Positions 52,545-61,214 of a stretch of DNA of 64,000 bases are shown one piece after another. Origin of the DNA: AVCC01 sp041736255 (GTDB taxonomy: Bacteria; Pseudomonadota; Gammaproteobacteria; Burkholderiales; Burkholderiaceae_D). The translations under genes and the position numbers were made by a program. Where the stretch lies: the NCBI GenBank assembly GCA_041736255.1, contig JBGSTZ010000031.1, forward strand, positions 25,043 to 89,042. The letters are read 5' to 3'. Numbering within the stretch: the stretch's first letter is position 1; every line of letters starts with the position of its first letter. Below the pieces are notes generated by a model. That model was not told the DNA's origin, ran no database searches, and saw only the letters and a list, made by a program, of their open reading frames with translations.

Positions 52545-53843
52545 TCAGCGTTGTGCAACCGTATCTGGAAACCACATCAGGGCAAGCAGGCTGGTGCATA
52601 GCGCGGCCATCAGATACCACGCGGGAGCCATCGGGTTTCCCGTCGCTGCTATGAGCCAGGTCGCAATAAATGGCGAAAAACCGCCAAAGATCGTTACGCC
52701 GAAGCTGTAAATTATCGACATTCCGGCGGCCCGATGGTGACGCGGAAAAGCTTCGAGCATCATCACCGAGCTGGCGCCGCCATTGCTTAAGGCCACTGCG
52801 GCATATCCGCTAATTATCAACAATGAAAGTAGCTCCCCCACTGGATGCGTCAACGCAAGAAACGCTGGAAAAACCAGCACGATGCTGCTGATAAGCGTCA
52901 GGCACTGGATTGGCTTGCGGCAAGGTTGCCGATCGGCGATGCGGGCCAGCGCCGGATTGGCACAAAAAATCACCGTGCCGGCGAGGCAGGCTGAAAGCAG
53001 GCTGATGGTAGGCGACAGATGCAGCGTAGTGACCAGATAGGTCGGCATGTGAAATACCATAATGTACATACTGGCAGAGGGCGCTGCCATTAACAATATT
53101 CCGAACCACAGGGTGCGGGGATGTTGCGTGAAAACACTCTTCAAGGTGGGTTGATATGTTGCTTTCATCGGAGTCTCCACCCATTGGCGGCGGAGATACC
53201 AGCCAACCGGCCCGATCAGCATTCCCAGAATGAAGGGCATGCGCCATCCCCACTCTTGCATGGATTTGCCCGTAAGCACCGCAGCGCTGAATGCCGTGAT
53301 CAGGGCTCCGGCAAGCGCGGCTGCACCTTGGCTGGCTGGGCGCCAGCTGACCAGATAGCAGCGCCGATCTTTGCTGGCCAATTCCATCAATACGGCTGAA
53401 GCCGCACCGATTTCTCCTCCTGCCGCGAATCCTTGCATAAGCCTGGCTAACACAATGAGCAGCGTTGCTGTCACGCCAATGGACTCGTAAGACGGCGTGA
53501 ATGCCATGATCCCGGTGCCTAGCGTCATCAGTAGAATGGATAAAGTAAGCCCCGCCTTGCGTCCCTTGCGGTCGGCCAAGTTGCCGATGATCATGGCCCC
53601 TAGTGGACGCATGAAAAAACCGGCGCCAAATGTGGCGAGCGCCATCAGCAACGATACGAACGGGGTGCTTGACGGAAAAAAGAGCTTGCCTATGATGACG
53701 GCAGAAAAGCTGTAAACCGTAAAGTCATACATTATTAACCCGTTGCCAATGGCAGCCGCCACGATGACGCGCTTTGTCTGCATCCCAGTGCGCGCAGCAG
53801 TTTCTGTAACGGGGGTGGTGATGGCCTGAGAAACGGTGGTCAT
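52545..53843 (-). CDS. MFS transporter, metabolite:H+ symporter (MHS) type
   Basis: A 432-residue inner-membrane carrier with about 12 helices. GNGLIMYDFTVYSFSAVIIGKLFFPSS and RPLGAMIIGNLADRKGRKAGLTLSILLMTLGTGIMAFTP are the signatures of the MHS family (citrate, proline/betaine, alpha-ketoglutarate carriers), and GEIGAASAVLMELASKDRR matches the fourth-fifth helix loop. The substrate is probably an organic acid or compatible solute. Start chosen at the ATG at 53843 because homology starts shortly after; the frame is open 36 codons further upstream. Confidence 0.85.
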   Translation of the reverse strand: MTTVSQAITTPVTETAARTGMQTKRVIVAAAIGNGLIMYDFTVYSFSAVIIGKLFFPSSTPFVSLLMALATFGAGFFMRPLGAMIIGNLADRKGRKAGLTLSILLMTLGTGIMAFTPSYESIGVTATLLIVLARLMQGFAAGGEIGAASAVLMELASKDRRCYLVSWRPASQGAAALAGALITAFSAAVLTGKSMQEWGWRMPFILGMLIGPVGWYLRRQWVETPMKATYQPTLKSVFTQHPRTLWFGILLMAAPSASMYIMVFHMPTYLVTTLHLSPTISLLSACLAGTVIFCANPALARIADRQPCRKPIQCLTLISSIVLVFPAFLALTHPVGELLSLLIISGYAAVALSNGGASSVMMLEAFPRHHRAAGMSIIYSFGVTIFGGFSPFIATWLIAATGNPMAPAWYLMAALCTSLLALMWFPDTVAQR

Positions 53844-54026
53844 TTTTGTATTAATTCTGGTTGCTACAGTGTTGAAAACCAACAATATTACCTGGGTCGA
53901 GCGTCTAGTCGATAAAAGGGCATGCTGGGTTTTACAAACGCGCCGTCCCAAAGGTTTTGAGATGCCCTTGGAAATTTCAGTTTTGAAACCAGTCTTGAAT
54001 TCTACGGATGCGGCGTATAAGGCAAG

Positions 54027-54425
54027 CTACAACAGAATCACTCCCCAAGTCACCGCAATCACGGTCAAGGCCAGCAACTGGGCGGCGCTGCCCATGTCCT
54101 TGGCTTGTTTTGACAGCGGGTGAAGCGCCAGGGAAATGCGGTCGATGGCGGCCTCAATGGCGGAATTGAGCAATTCAACGATCAGCGCCAGCAGCGGCGT
54201 CATGAGCAGTAATGCACGCTCGCTGCGCGTTACATCCGCTAAGCAGGCAATCGGGATCAGCACCAGGTTGAGCAGCAGCAACTGGCGGAAGGCGGCCTCG
54301 CCGCGATAGGCCGCCTGCAAACCGGCCAGCGAATATCCGGCTGCATGCAGGATGCGCGTCAATCCGGTGCGGCCCTTGAGCGCTTGCGCATCCGGTTCTC
54401 CGTTCAGGTCGTTTTCTTGCATCAT
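54027..54425 (-). CDS. dgkA: Diacylglycerol kinase
   Basis: A 132-residue prokaryotic DAGK with three TM helices: RILHAAGYSLAGLQAAYRGEAAFRQLLLLN (amphipathic and TM1 with the catalytic Glu), then VELLNSAIEAAIDRISLALHPLSKQAKDMGSAAQ, the family signature with the metal-binding Glu. It phosphorylates diacylglycerol to phosphatidic acid, recycling the lipid left by headgroup transfer to periplasmic glucans or LPS. Start is the first of tandem ATGs at 54425; 54455 is also possible. It lies downstream of the ColS/ColR-like genes and has a ColR-box-like site about 59 bp before its start. Confidence 0.92.
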   Translation of the reverse strand: MMQENDLNGEPDAQALKGRTGLTRILHAAGYSLAGLQAAYRGEAAFRQLLLLNLVLIPIACLADVTRSERALLLMTPLLALIVELLNSAIEAAIDRISLALHPLSKQAKDMGSAAQLLALTVIAVTWGVILL

Positions 54426-54483
54426 GGGACTTTCGAAGAGGGCTATGCCAAGCATTTTGGCATTGAATTCTAGTCAAACAAGT

Positions 54484-54499
54484 GTGAAAAAAATGTCAA
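54484..54499 (-). promoter_or_regulatory. ColR-box-like site upstream of dgkA
   Basis: On the minus strand this reads TTGACATTTTTTTCAC, matching at every defined position the ColR consensus YYNASNNYTTTTTSAC as I recall it from Pseudomonas putida. It sits between the histidine-kinase stop and dgkA. A second site occurs at 56487. Confidence 0.62.
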
Positions 54500-54505
54500 T
54501 CGGCT

Positions 54506-55792
54506 TTAAGCGGTATTAGGTGGTGTATTCAGCCTGACCCGGAAGCAACTGCCGCCTGACGGCAAGTCGCTGATGGCGATACTCCAGCCCTGGTGCGCGC
54601 AGATCCGTTTGACTAGCGACAAACCCAAGCCCCAGCCTTCTCCGCGCGCCTGCGAGCCGCGCACAAACGGTAGAAAAATCAACTGCTGCTGATCTTGCGG
54701 AATGCCGGCGCCGCTGTCCTCAACCCGGAAACCTCCAGTTTCCAGCAACAGATGAACATGGCCATGTTCGGTGTAGTGCAGCGCATTGCGCAGCAGATTG
54801 GCCATCACCGTGGCCAGCAAAGTGGGGTTGTAATTACCATTGTCCTGGCCTACGCTGATGCACTCGAAATCGAGCCCTTTTTCCCGTAGTAACGGGCCCC
54901 AGTGGCTGCACTGCTGTTCTGTCACTTGCGCCAGGCTGGCAGTCGCAGCAAAGTCGGTTCCGTTGCCTTGGCCACGGGCCAGCTGCAGGAATGTCTGCAC
55001 CAGATCCCGCATTTCTTCGGAGGCGCGGGCTATGCGCTTGAGCTGCTCGCGCTGACGCGGTTCCATCGGCGCTTGCTCCAGCAGTTCGCAGGAGCTGGAG
55101 ATGACCATCAATGGCGTGCGCAGCTCATGGCTGACATCGCTGGTAAACAGGCGCTCGCGCTCCAGCGTATGACGCAGCTGGCCCAACGTGCTGTCGAAGG
55201 CGGCGGCCAGCTGGCCGACTTCGTCATCCGGATATTCCGGGGCCAGTGGCGGCGCCGACGGGTCCAGTTGATCACGATGGCGCACTTGCCGGGCCAGTTG
55301 GCTCACAGGTGCCATGACTTTCCTGGCCATCACCCAGCCGAGTCCCCAGGCGCCCAGCACCGTGAATATGAATCCCGCCAGTACCACATTGAATAACACT
55401 TGCTCGCGGGCTTCGAACTCATGCTGTTCTTGCACCAGCAGATAACGTTTGCCGTTGATTTCCTGGAGGTAGACATAAAAGGCGCCGGCTTTATTGCCTT
55501 CAAGCACTTCGGTGAAGCCCACTTCAAACCCCGCATATTGCTCGGGAATCGCGTACTCGGGACGATCCGAAGCATAGAACCGCGTGCCGGAGTCCAGGCG
55601 CGGCTGATTGCCCTGCCGCAGATCTTCATGCAGCACGGTGTCCAGTTCCCGACGCAGTTCTTCTGAAACAAGGCGTACCTCGATGAGTTGAACGATAACT
55701 ACGATACTCAGTGAAAAAGCGCCGCTGACCAGCATTGTCATCAACACGAAAGCGATCACAATACGCCGTGCAAAGGGCTGCTTAGACACCAT
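54506..55792 (-). CDS. Sensor histidine kinase, ColS-like
   Basis: A 428-residue membrane kinase. TM1 about 12-38, a periplasmic loop of about 110 residues with several Glu-rich stretches (SEELRREL, EQYAGFEVGFTE, EQHEFEAREQ) that could bind metal ions as the ExxE motifs of ColS do, TM2 about 135-160, HAMP, HisKA with DVSHELRTPL and H222, and HATPase with N box MANLLRNALHYTE, DSGAGIP and GEGWGLGLSLV. Overlaps its response regulator gene by 11 bases. It likely responds to metals or cationic stress at the envelope, in line with the lipid-modifying genes around it. Confidence 0.82.
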   Translation of the reverse strand: MVSKQPFARRIVIAFVLMTMLVSGAFSLSIVVIVQLIEVRLVSEELRRELDTVLHEDLRQGNQPRLDSGTRFYASDRPEYAIPEQYAGFEVGFTEVLEGNKAGAFYVYLQEINGKRYLLVQEQHEFEAREQVLFNVVLAGFIFTVLGAWGLGWVMARKVMAPVSQLARQVRHRDQLDPSAPPLAPEYPDDEVGQLAAAFDSTLGQLRHTLERERLFTSDVSHELRTPLMVISSSCELLEQAPMEPRQREQLKRIARASEEMRDLVQTFLQLARGQGNGTDFAATASLAQVTEQQCSHWGPLLREKGLDFECISVGQDNGNYNPTLLATVMANLLRNALHYTEHGHVHLLLETGGFRVEDSGAGIPQDQQQLIFLPFVRGSQARGEGWGLGLSLVKRICAHQGWSIAISDLPSGGSCFRVRLNTPPNTA

Positions 55793-56465
55793 CGTTGCGC
55801 TCCGCCAGGCGATAGCCGACCCCGTGCAGCGTATGCAGCAGTGGCGTGGCGAAAGGCTTGTCGATCACTTGCCGCAGCTGGTGGATATGGCTGCGCAGGC
55901 TGTCGCTGTCCGGACAGTCATCGCCCCACAGCGCTGCCTCCAGCGCTTCGCGGCGCACCACCGCCGGGCTTTTCTGCATCAGAATCGCCAACAGTTTCAT
56001 TCCCAGCGGGTTGATTTTGAGCGACTTTCCGGCACGCGTGATATGCAGAGTATCGAGGTCGTAGACCAGATCGGCCACTGTGAGCAGGCGTTTGCGGCTG
56101 CCCTGGCTGCGCCGCAGGATGGCCTCGATGCGCGCCACCAATTCGGATAGCGCGAACGGCTTGATCAAATAGTCGTCGGCACCGGCCTGCAATCCTTGCA
56201 GGCGATCTTCCAGCGCATCGCGCGCGGTCAGCATCAGGATCGGCACCTCGTTGCGGGCATCTTCTCGCAAGCGTTTGCTGACCTGATAACCATCCATGCC
56301 GGGCAGCATGATGTCCAGCACGATCAGATCATAGTGCCCAGAACTGGCCAGATGCAGACCGCTCAAACCATTCTGGGCGCAGTCCACGCTGTAGCCTTTG
56401 AGCTGCAGGTAGTCGAGCACGTTGGCAAGAATGTCGCGGTTGTCTTCGATAACCAGAATCCGCAT
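55782..56465 (-). CDS. OmpR-family response regulator, ColR-like
   Basis: A 227-residue regulator. Receiver: VIEDN, phospho-acceptor D51 in DLIVLDIMLPGMDGY and the conserved Lys in YLIKPFALSEL. Winged HTH from about 130: LTVADLVYDLDTLHITR, INPLGMKLLAILMQKSPAVVRREALEAALWGDD and RSHIHQLRQVIDKPF, with the recognition helix. Close in pattern to ColR/PmrA/QseB proteins. First gene of the regulator-kinase operon, divergent from the LTA-synthase-family gene across 104 bp that contain a ColR-box-like site. Confidence 0.85.
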   Translation of the reverse strand: MRILVIEDNRDILANVLDYLQLKGYSVDCAQNGLSGLHLASSGHYDLIVLDIMLPGMDGYQVSKRLREDARNEVPILMLTARDALEDRLQGLQAGADDYLIKPFALSELVARIEAILRRSQGSRKRLLTVADLVYDLDTLHITRAGKSLKINPLGMKLLAILMQKSPAVVRREALEAALWGDDCPDSDSLRSHIHQLRQVIDKPFATPLLHTLHGVGYRLAERNDGV

Positions 56466-56486
56466 CAGAGTACCTTTTCAAATGAC

Positions 56487-56502
56487 TTAACGATTTTTTC
56501 AC
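56487..56502 (+). promoter_or_regulatory. ColR-box-like site upstream of the LTA-synthase-family gene
   Basis: TTAACGATTTTTTCAC matches the recalled ColR consensus YYNASNNYTTTTTSAC at every defined position. It points toward the transferase gene, 67 bases before its start, and lies in the shared control region with the response-regulator gene. Confidence 0.62.
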
Positions 56503-56569
56503 ATTGCGTTGACGCCCGCATCACGAGGGTGGAGTTAGGCTGCGGCAAGTTATTTCACAGGACCATACG

Positions 56570-58528
56570 ATGCCACAGCTTCATTACGCGCAACTCCGCT
56601 ACTTGTCAATCATCCTGCTGGCCTGGATTGCGGTATTTTTCCTGACCCGCAGTGGATTGCTGGTTAGCCATCTGGCCGATGCCGATGTCGGCCTGGCAAG
56701 CCTTTTAAGCCTGTATGGAATAGGCATGGTATATGACCTTGGCTTTTTGCTGTATGCCTGTTTGCCACTGGCAATCTATGTGCTGCTCTGCCCGAGCCGT
56801 CTCTGGCAGCAGCGATGGCATCGTCGTTTTTTGCAGGTACTGCTGAGCGTCAGCCTGTTCGCCATGCTGTTTGTCGCCGTGGCAGAGTGGCTGTTCTGGG
56901 ATGAGTTCGGGGTGCGCTTCAACTTCATCGCCGTAGATTACCTGGTCTACTCGAAAGAGGTCATCAACAACATTCTGGAGTCCTATCCGATCTACCCGTT
57001 GCTGGCTGCGCTGGCCGTGGTCGCGATAGGCACTGCTGCCATATTCAGAAAACAGGTTGCTGCGGCACTGGAAGCACCGCAACTGCCAAAATCCCGCGCC
57101 TGGCTGGGGCTAGTTGCATTGCTGGTGACGGTTGGCATAAGCAGTGCCGTGCTGGGGCAGAATTTCCCGCGCGGCCTGGGCGGCAATGCGTATCAGCGCG
57201 AACTGGCTGGCAACGGGCCGTTCCAGTTCTTCGCGGCGTTTCGCAATAACGAGCTGGACTACACCCAGTTTTACGCCACCTTGCCGGACCAGAAAGTCGC
57301 CAGCCTGATCAGGGATGAGGTCAAAGAGCCGAATGCGCGCTTTGTCGGCAACGATCCGCAGGACATTCGTCGGACGATAGATAATCCGGGTCAGTCGAAA
57401 CGGAAGAATGTCGTGCTCGTAACCATCGAGAGTTTTAGTGCCAAATTCCTGGGCAGCTTCGGCAATGAGCGCGGCCTGACTCCGAACCTGGATGCGCTGC
57501 GTCCGCAAAGTCTTTTCTTTGATAATTTCTACGCTACCGGCAACCGTACCGACCGCGGTCTGGAAGCCATCACGCTATCCATGCCGCCTACTCCGGGGCG
57601 TTCGATCGTAAAACGCATCGGCCGCGAGTCCGGCTTCAGCAGCCTGGGCCAGCAGTTCAAGGCCCAAGGCTACGACAGCGTGTTTCTGTATGGCGGGCGG
57701 GGTTATTTCGACAACATGAACGCCTTCTTTGGCGGCAATGGTTATCGCATCGTCGACCAGAGCAGCGTGGCCGATGCCGACATGCGCTTCGAGAATGCCT
57801 GGGGTATGTCGGATGAAGACCTGTATGCGCAGACGATGAAAGTGGCCGATGCCGATCACGCGGCCGGCAAACCGTTCTTCTTGCAGTTGATGACCACCTC
57901 CAACCACCGTCCGTATACCTATCCGCAGGGGCGTATCGACATTCCCTCCGGCACCGGGCGTGACGGCGCGGTGAAATACACCGACCATGCGATTGGTCAG
58001 TTTCTGGCACAGGCCCGGCAAAAGCCCTGGTTCAACCAGACGCTGTTCATCTTCGTCGCCGATCACACCGCAGGCAGCGCGGGCAAGGAAGACCTGCCGG
58101 TTGCCAACTACCATATCCCGTTGTTTATCTACGCCCCGGGCTTTATCGAACCACGCGAAGTATCGGCGGTGACCAGCCAGATCGACCTCGCGCCGACCCT
58201 GCTCGGACTGCTGGATTTCGACTACACATCGACCTTCTTCGGCCGCAATGTGCTGCGCAAGGACGCGGCCCCAGGACGTGCGTTGATCGGCAACTACCAG
58301 CATCTGGGCCTGTTCGATGGCGCCAATCTGGCCATCCTCAGCCCAAGGCGCGCGATGCGTCGCCATGATGATGCCCTCGGCCTCAGCCATGAGTTTTCGG
58401 TCGGCACCGGCGATCCGTTGCTGCAACGGGATATCGCCTACTACCAGGGCGCCAGCCATGCGTTTCAGAATGGCTTGATTGCTTGGAAAGGCAAGCCCAA
58501 GCCTGATATCCAACGCAGTCAGCCCTGA
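56570..58528 (+). CDS. LTA-synthase-family sulfatase-fold transferase (phosphoglycerol or phosphoethanolamine)
   Basis: A 652-residue inner-membrane enzyme. Five TM helices in the first 200 residues and a large periplasmic sulfatase-fold domain from about 275 to 600. Metal and nucleophile residues: E287 in VTIESFS, T327 in YATGNRTDRGLE (phospho-threonine intermediate), and D498-H499 in VADHTAGS. Members take the headgroup of phosphatidylglycerol or phosphatidylethanolamine and add it to a periplasmic glycan or lipid A, leaving diacylglycerol. DgkA in the divergent operon would recycle that lipid. AGGA precedes the ATG at 56570. OpgB-like activity on periplasmic glucans and EptA-like activity are both possible. 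Confidence 0.84.
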   Translation: MPQLHYAQLRYLSIILLAWIAVFFLTRSGLLVSHLADADVGLASLLSLYGIGMVYDLGFLLYACLPLAIYVLLCPSRLWQQRWHRRFLQVLLSVSLFAMLFVAVAEWLFWDEFGVRFNFIAVDYLVYSKEVINNILESYPIYPLLAALAVVAIGTAAIFRKQVAAALEAPQLPKSRAWLGLVALLVTVGISSAVLGQNFPRGLGGNAYQRELAGNGPFQFFAAFRNNELDYTQFYATLPDQKVASLIRDEVKEPNARFVGNDPQDIRRTIDNPGQSKRKNVVLVTIESFSAKFLGSFGNERGLTPNLDALRPQSLFFDNFYATGNRTDRGLEAITLSMPPTPGRSIVKRIGRESGFSSLGQQFKAQGYDSVFLYGGRGYFDNMNAFFGGNGYRIVDQSSVADADMRFENAWGMSDEDLYAQTMKVADADHAAGKPFFLQLMTTSNHRPYTYPQGRIDIPSGTGRDGAVKYTDHAIGQFLAQARQKPWFNQTLFIFVADHTAGSAGKEDLPVANYHIPLFIYAPGFIEPREVSAVTSQIDLAPTLLGLLDFDYTSTFFGRNVLRKDAAPGRALIGNYQHLGLFDGANLAILSPRRAMRRHDDALGLSHEFSVGTGDPLLQRDIAYYQGASHAFQNGLIAWKGKPKPDIQRSQP

Positions 58529-58588
58529 CCCTGCAGCTTGTCCAAGTGCTGTGCTTCGCGGCAAACTGACGGTCTTTATAACCTGTAA

Positions 58589-58614
58589 ATAATCCTGCTT
58601 ATAAGCAGGATTAT
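58589..58614. repeat. 26-bp perfect palindrome before azlC
   Basis: The half-site ATAATCCTGCTTA (58589-58601) is exactly mirrored, making a perfect 26-bp palindrome without loop. It could be a regulator site for azlCD, about 98 bases upstream of its start, or a terminator-like hairpin for the preceding gene; no T tract follows. Confidence 0.6.
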
Positions 58615-58711
58615 GAAGTCGTGAAATGCATCCAACTCCTGTAAAGCAGACTGAGCCAAGCCATAAATTGCTCTGTTACAATTTACCCCTGCTTGCTTCA
58701 GTTTTTCCTTC

Positions 58712-59428
58712 ATGACACATCAAAACTTCTCGGCAAACGACCCCAGAATCAATCGTTTTTCAGTGCTATCGCTGACTGCACCTGTGGCGATGGGCTACAT
58801 TCCGCTTGGCACGGTTTTTGGATTTTTGTTTGTCCAAGCCGGCGCAGAATGGTGGCTGGCCATACTGGCCAGCCTGTTTGTGTATGCCGGCGCGGCGCAG
58901 TACATGATGATTCCGATGCTCGCCGCCGGGCTTCCCGTGGGCGCGATTGCTCTGGCTACCTTGATCGTGAATCTGCGACATGTGTTTTATGGCTTGTCCT
59001 TGCTGAACAAGTTGCCCCAAAAAAAGTTGCTCCGCTGGTATATGATTTTTGCGCTGACCGACGAGACCTATTCGGTCCTGACAACGCTACCCGAGACAAC
59101 CAGCCACAAGAATATGGCTTTGCTTGCTTTGCTCAATCATTGTTGGTGGGTATTGGGCACGCTTATAGGCGCGGTGATCGGCGCTCAGGCACAAATCAAT
59201 CTGGTTGGACTCGACTTTGTTCTGGCATCCCTGTTTGCGGTACTTACCGTTGAACAGTGGCGAACGAAAAAAAGCCCCGCCCCATTATGGGTCGCTCTGG
59301 CGGCATATACCGTGGCTTATTTCCTGGCAGCGCAACACGCACTGGTGATTTCTATCGCACTGAGCATAGCTGCCGGAATATTCTGGCAACCCAAATCTAT
59401 TGCAGCCAAAGAGGTTGGCAATGATTGA
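58712..59428 (+). CDS. azlC: AzlC-family branched-chain amino acid exporter, large subunit
   Basis: A 238-residue membrane protein with about six or seven helices. Signatures are APVAMGYIPLGTVFGFLF, YAGAAQYMMIPMLAAG, TLIVNLRHVFYGLSL and ALTDETYSVL, typical of AzlC/YgaZ. With the small AzlD/YgaH partner it exports branched-chain or related amino acids. The small subunit gene overlaps it by 8 bases. Ribosome site weak. Confidence 0.92.
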   Translation: MTHQNFSANDPRINRFSVLSLTAPVAMGYIPLGTVFGFLFVQAGAEWWLAILASLFVYAGAAQYMMIPMLAAGLPVGAIALATLIVNLRHVFYGLSLLNKLPQKKLLRWYMIFALTDETYSVLTTLPETTSHKNMALLALLNHCWWVLGTLIGAVIGAQAQINLVGLDFVLASLFAVLTVEQWRTKKSPAPLWVALAAYTVAYFLAAQHALVISIALSIAAGIFWQPKSIAAKEVGND

Positions 59429-59750
59429 AAACACGTATGTGGTGGCGGTGATTGCTGCCATGGGACTGGTTACATTTGCGTTGCGAGCACTCCCTTTCCT
59501 GGCCGCGCAATGGCTGAAGAAACATCCGATCGTGCAACGTTTGGGGGAATTTTTGCCGTTGGCGATCATGACGCTTTTGTTGGTGCACTCGGCTACGGGT
59601 GCCGCCCTTGCGCATGCGGCAGGCCCGTGGCCAGAGTTGTTGGCGGTCGCCTTGGTGGTGGTGTTGCAATGGCGCATCAGGAATGCGCTGTTGAGCATCG
59701 TGGTCGGCACCTGTGTTTATGTGCTGATCCGCAATCTCAATCTTTTGTAG
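59421..59750 (+). CDS. azlD: AzlD-family branched-chain amino acid exporter, small subunit
   Basis: A 109-residue membrane protein with four helices and the family start VAVIAAMGLVTFALRALPFL, then LGEFLPLAIMTLLLVHSA. It pairs with AzlC in the inner membrane. Start ATG at 59421, GAGGT upstream, overlapping the azlC stop by 8 bases, hence translational coupling. Convergent with purT, 44 bp apart. Confidence 0.9.
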   Translation: MIENTYVVAVIAAMGLVTFALRALPFLAAQWLKKHPIVQRLGEFLPLAIMTLLLVHSATGAALAHAAGPWPELLAVALVVVLQWRIRNALLSIVVGTCVYVLIRNLNLL

Positions 59751-59794
59751 CGCACCGAGCCATTTGAACGCCTACGCTATAGCCGATAGGCGAA

Positions 59795-61024
59795 TCAAAT
59801 TTTCACGCGCGGCTTGACCTTTGACGCCGCCAGCCTGGCCCGCGTGCGCGCCAGTTCCACATCCGCATCAAACGCCAGCGCCACGCCCATGCGGCGCTTG
59901 ACAAAACTCTCGGGTTTGCCGAACAGGCGCAGGTCGGTGTTGGGGACCTGCAGCGCCTCGGCCACGCCGTCAAACACGATGCTTTTCGCGTCCACGCCGC
60001 CATAAATCACGGCGCTGGCGCCCGGGCTTTTCAGCGCGGTGTTGACCGGCAGACCCAGAATCGCCCGCGCATGGAGTTCGAACTCGTTTTGCCACTGCGT
60101 GCACAGCGTCACCATGCCGGTGTCGTGCGGGCGCGGACTGACTTCGCTGAACCAGACTTTATCGCCCTTCACAAACAACTCGACGCCAAACAGGCCCAGC
60201 CCGGAAGGCTTGCCATCAAAGCCGATGCCCAGATTGTCGGTCACGGCCCTGGCAATCTCGCGGCTTTTTTGCAGCGCTGCCGGCTGCATCGGATGCGGCT
60301 GCCAGCTTTCCACATAGTCGCCGTCGACCTGCAGATGGCCAATCGGCGCGCAAAAATGCGTCTCAATGGCGCCATCAGCGCCCACGGCACGCACCGTCAG
60401 CAGCGTAATTTCATAATCGAAATCAATAAAGCCTTCAACGATCACGCGCCCGCTCTTGACGCGTGCGCCAGCCATCGCGTAGTCCCATGCGGCTTGCACA
60501 TCGTCGGGACCGGCAATCTTGCTCTGGCCCTTGCCCGACGAACTCATCACCGGCTTGATGATGCAGGGATAACCGATTTTGGAATCAATCCCCGCCTGCA
60601 GCTCTGCCAGCGAATCGCAGAACACATAAGGGCTGGTCGGCAAGGCCAGTGTTTCAGCCGCCAGGCGGCGTATGCCTTCGCGGTCCATGGTCAGACGCGC
60701 GGCACGGGCGGTCGGGATCACCCGCACCGTGCCGGCAGCTTCCAGTTCCTCCAGCATGGCGGTGGCAATGGCTTCGATTTCAGGCACTACCAGGTCCGGC
60801 TTTTCGCGCTCGATCAAGGCCTTGAGCTGGGCCGGATCGCTCATGGCGATGGTGCGCGCATGGTGCGCCACCTGCTGGCCCGGAGCATTCTCGTAACGGT
60901 CGACGGCGATGGTTTCCACACCCAGACGCTGCAGCGCAATCAGCACTTCCTTGCCAAGCTCGCCCGAACCGAGCAGCATGACTTTGGTGGCGTTGGGGGA
61001 CAAAGGTGTTCCGAAAATGGTCAT
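59795..61024 (-). CDS. purT: Formate-dependent phosphoribosylglycinamide formyltransferase
   Basis: A 409-residue ATP-grasp enzyme making formyl-GAR from GAR, formate and ATP in purine synthesis, a folate-independent alternative to PurN. Recognisable: MLLGSGELGKEVLIALQRLGVETIAVDRY, PEIEAIAT, YPCIIKPVMSSSGKGQS (P-loop of ATP-grasp), FDYEITLLTVRA and FGVELFVKGDKVWFSEVSPRPHDTGMVTL with metal ligands. E. coli PurT has 392 residues. No clear purine-rich ribosome site precedes the ATG. Single gene. Confidence 0.94.
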   Translation of the reverse strand: MTIFGTPLSPNATKVMLLGSGELGKEVLIALQRLGVETIAVDRYENAPGQQVAHHARTIAMSDPAQLKALIEREKPDLVVPEIEAIATAMLEELEAAGTVRVIPTARAARLTMDREGIRRLAAETLALPTSPYVFCDSLAELQAGIDSKIGYPCIIKPVMSSSGKGQSKIAGPDDVQAAWDYAMAGARVKSGRVIVEGFIDFDYEITLLTVRAVGADGAIETHFCAPIGHLQVDGDYVESWQPHPMQPAALQKSREIARAVTDNLGIGFDGKPSGLGLFGVELFVKGDKVWFSEVSPRPHDTGMVTLCTQWQNEFELHARAILGLPVNTALKSPGASAVIYGGVDAKSIVFDGVAEALQVPNTDLRLFGKPESFVKRRMGVALAFDADVELARTRARLAASKVKPRVKI

Positions 61025-61214
61025 ATGGCGGGAGATAAAAAGGGAAGAATGGGTTGCTCGGCGATACAGGAAAATCGAGGAAGTTCAAGGCAGATCGGGC
61101 CAGCCTCCGGTGATTATTGTACTTCAAGCTTTTGCCCTGAATCTGCCATGCCTTTGCCGCACGTCCGGCCCGACTGCTGCGCAAAGGGAAGAAAACGGCT
61201 GCAACGCGGGCGCC

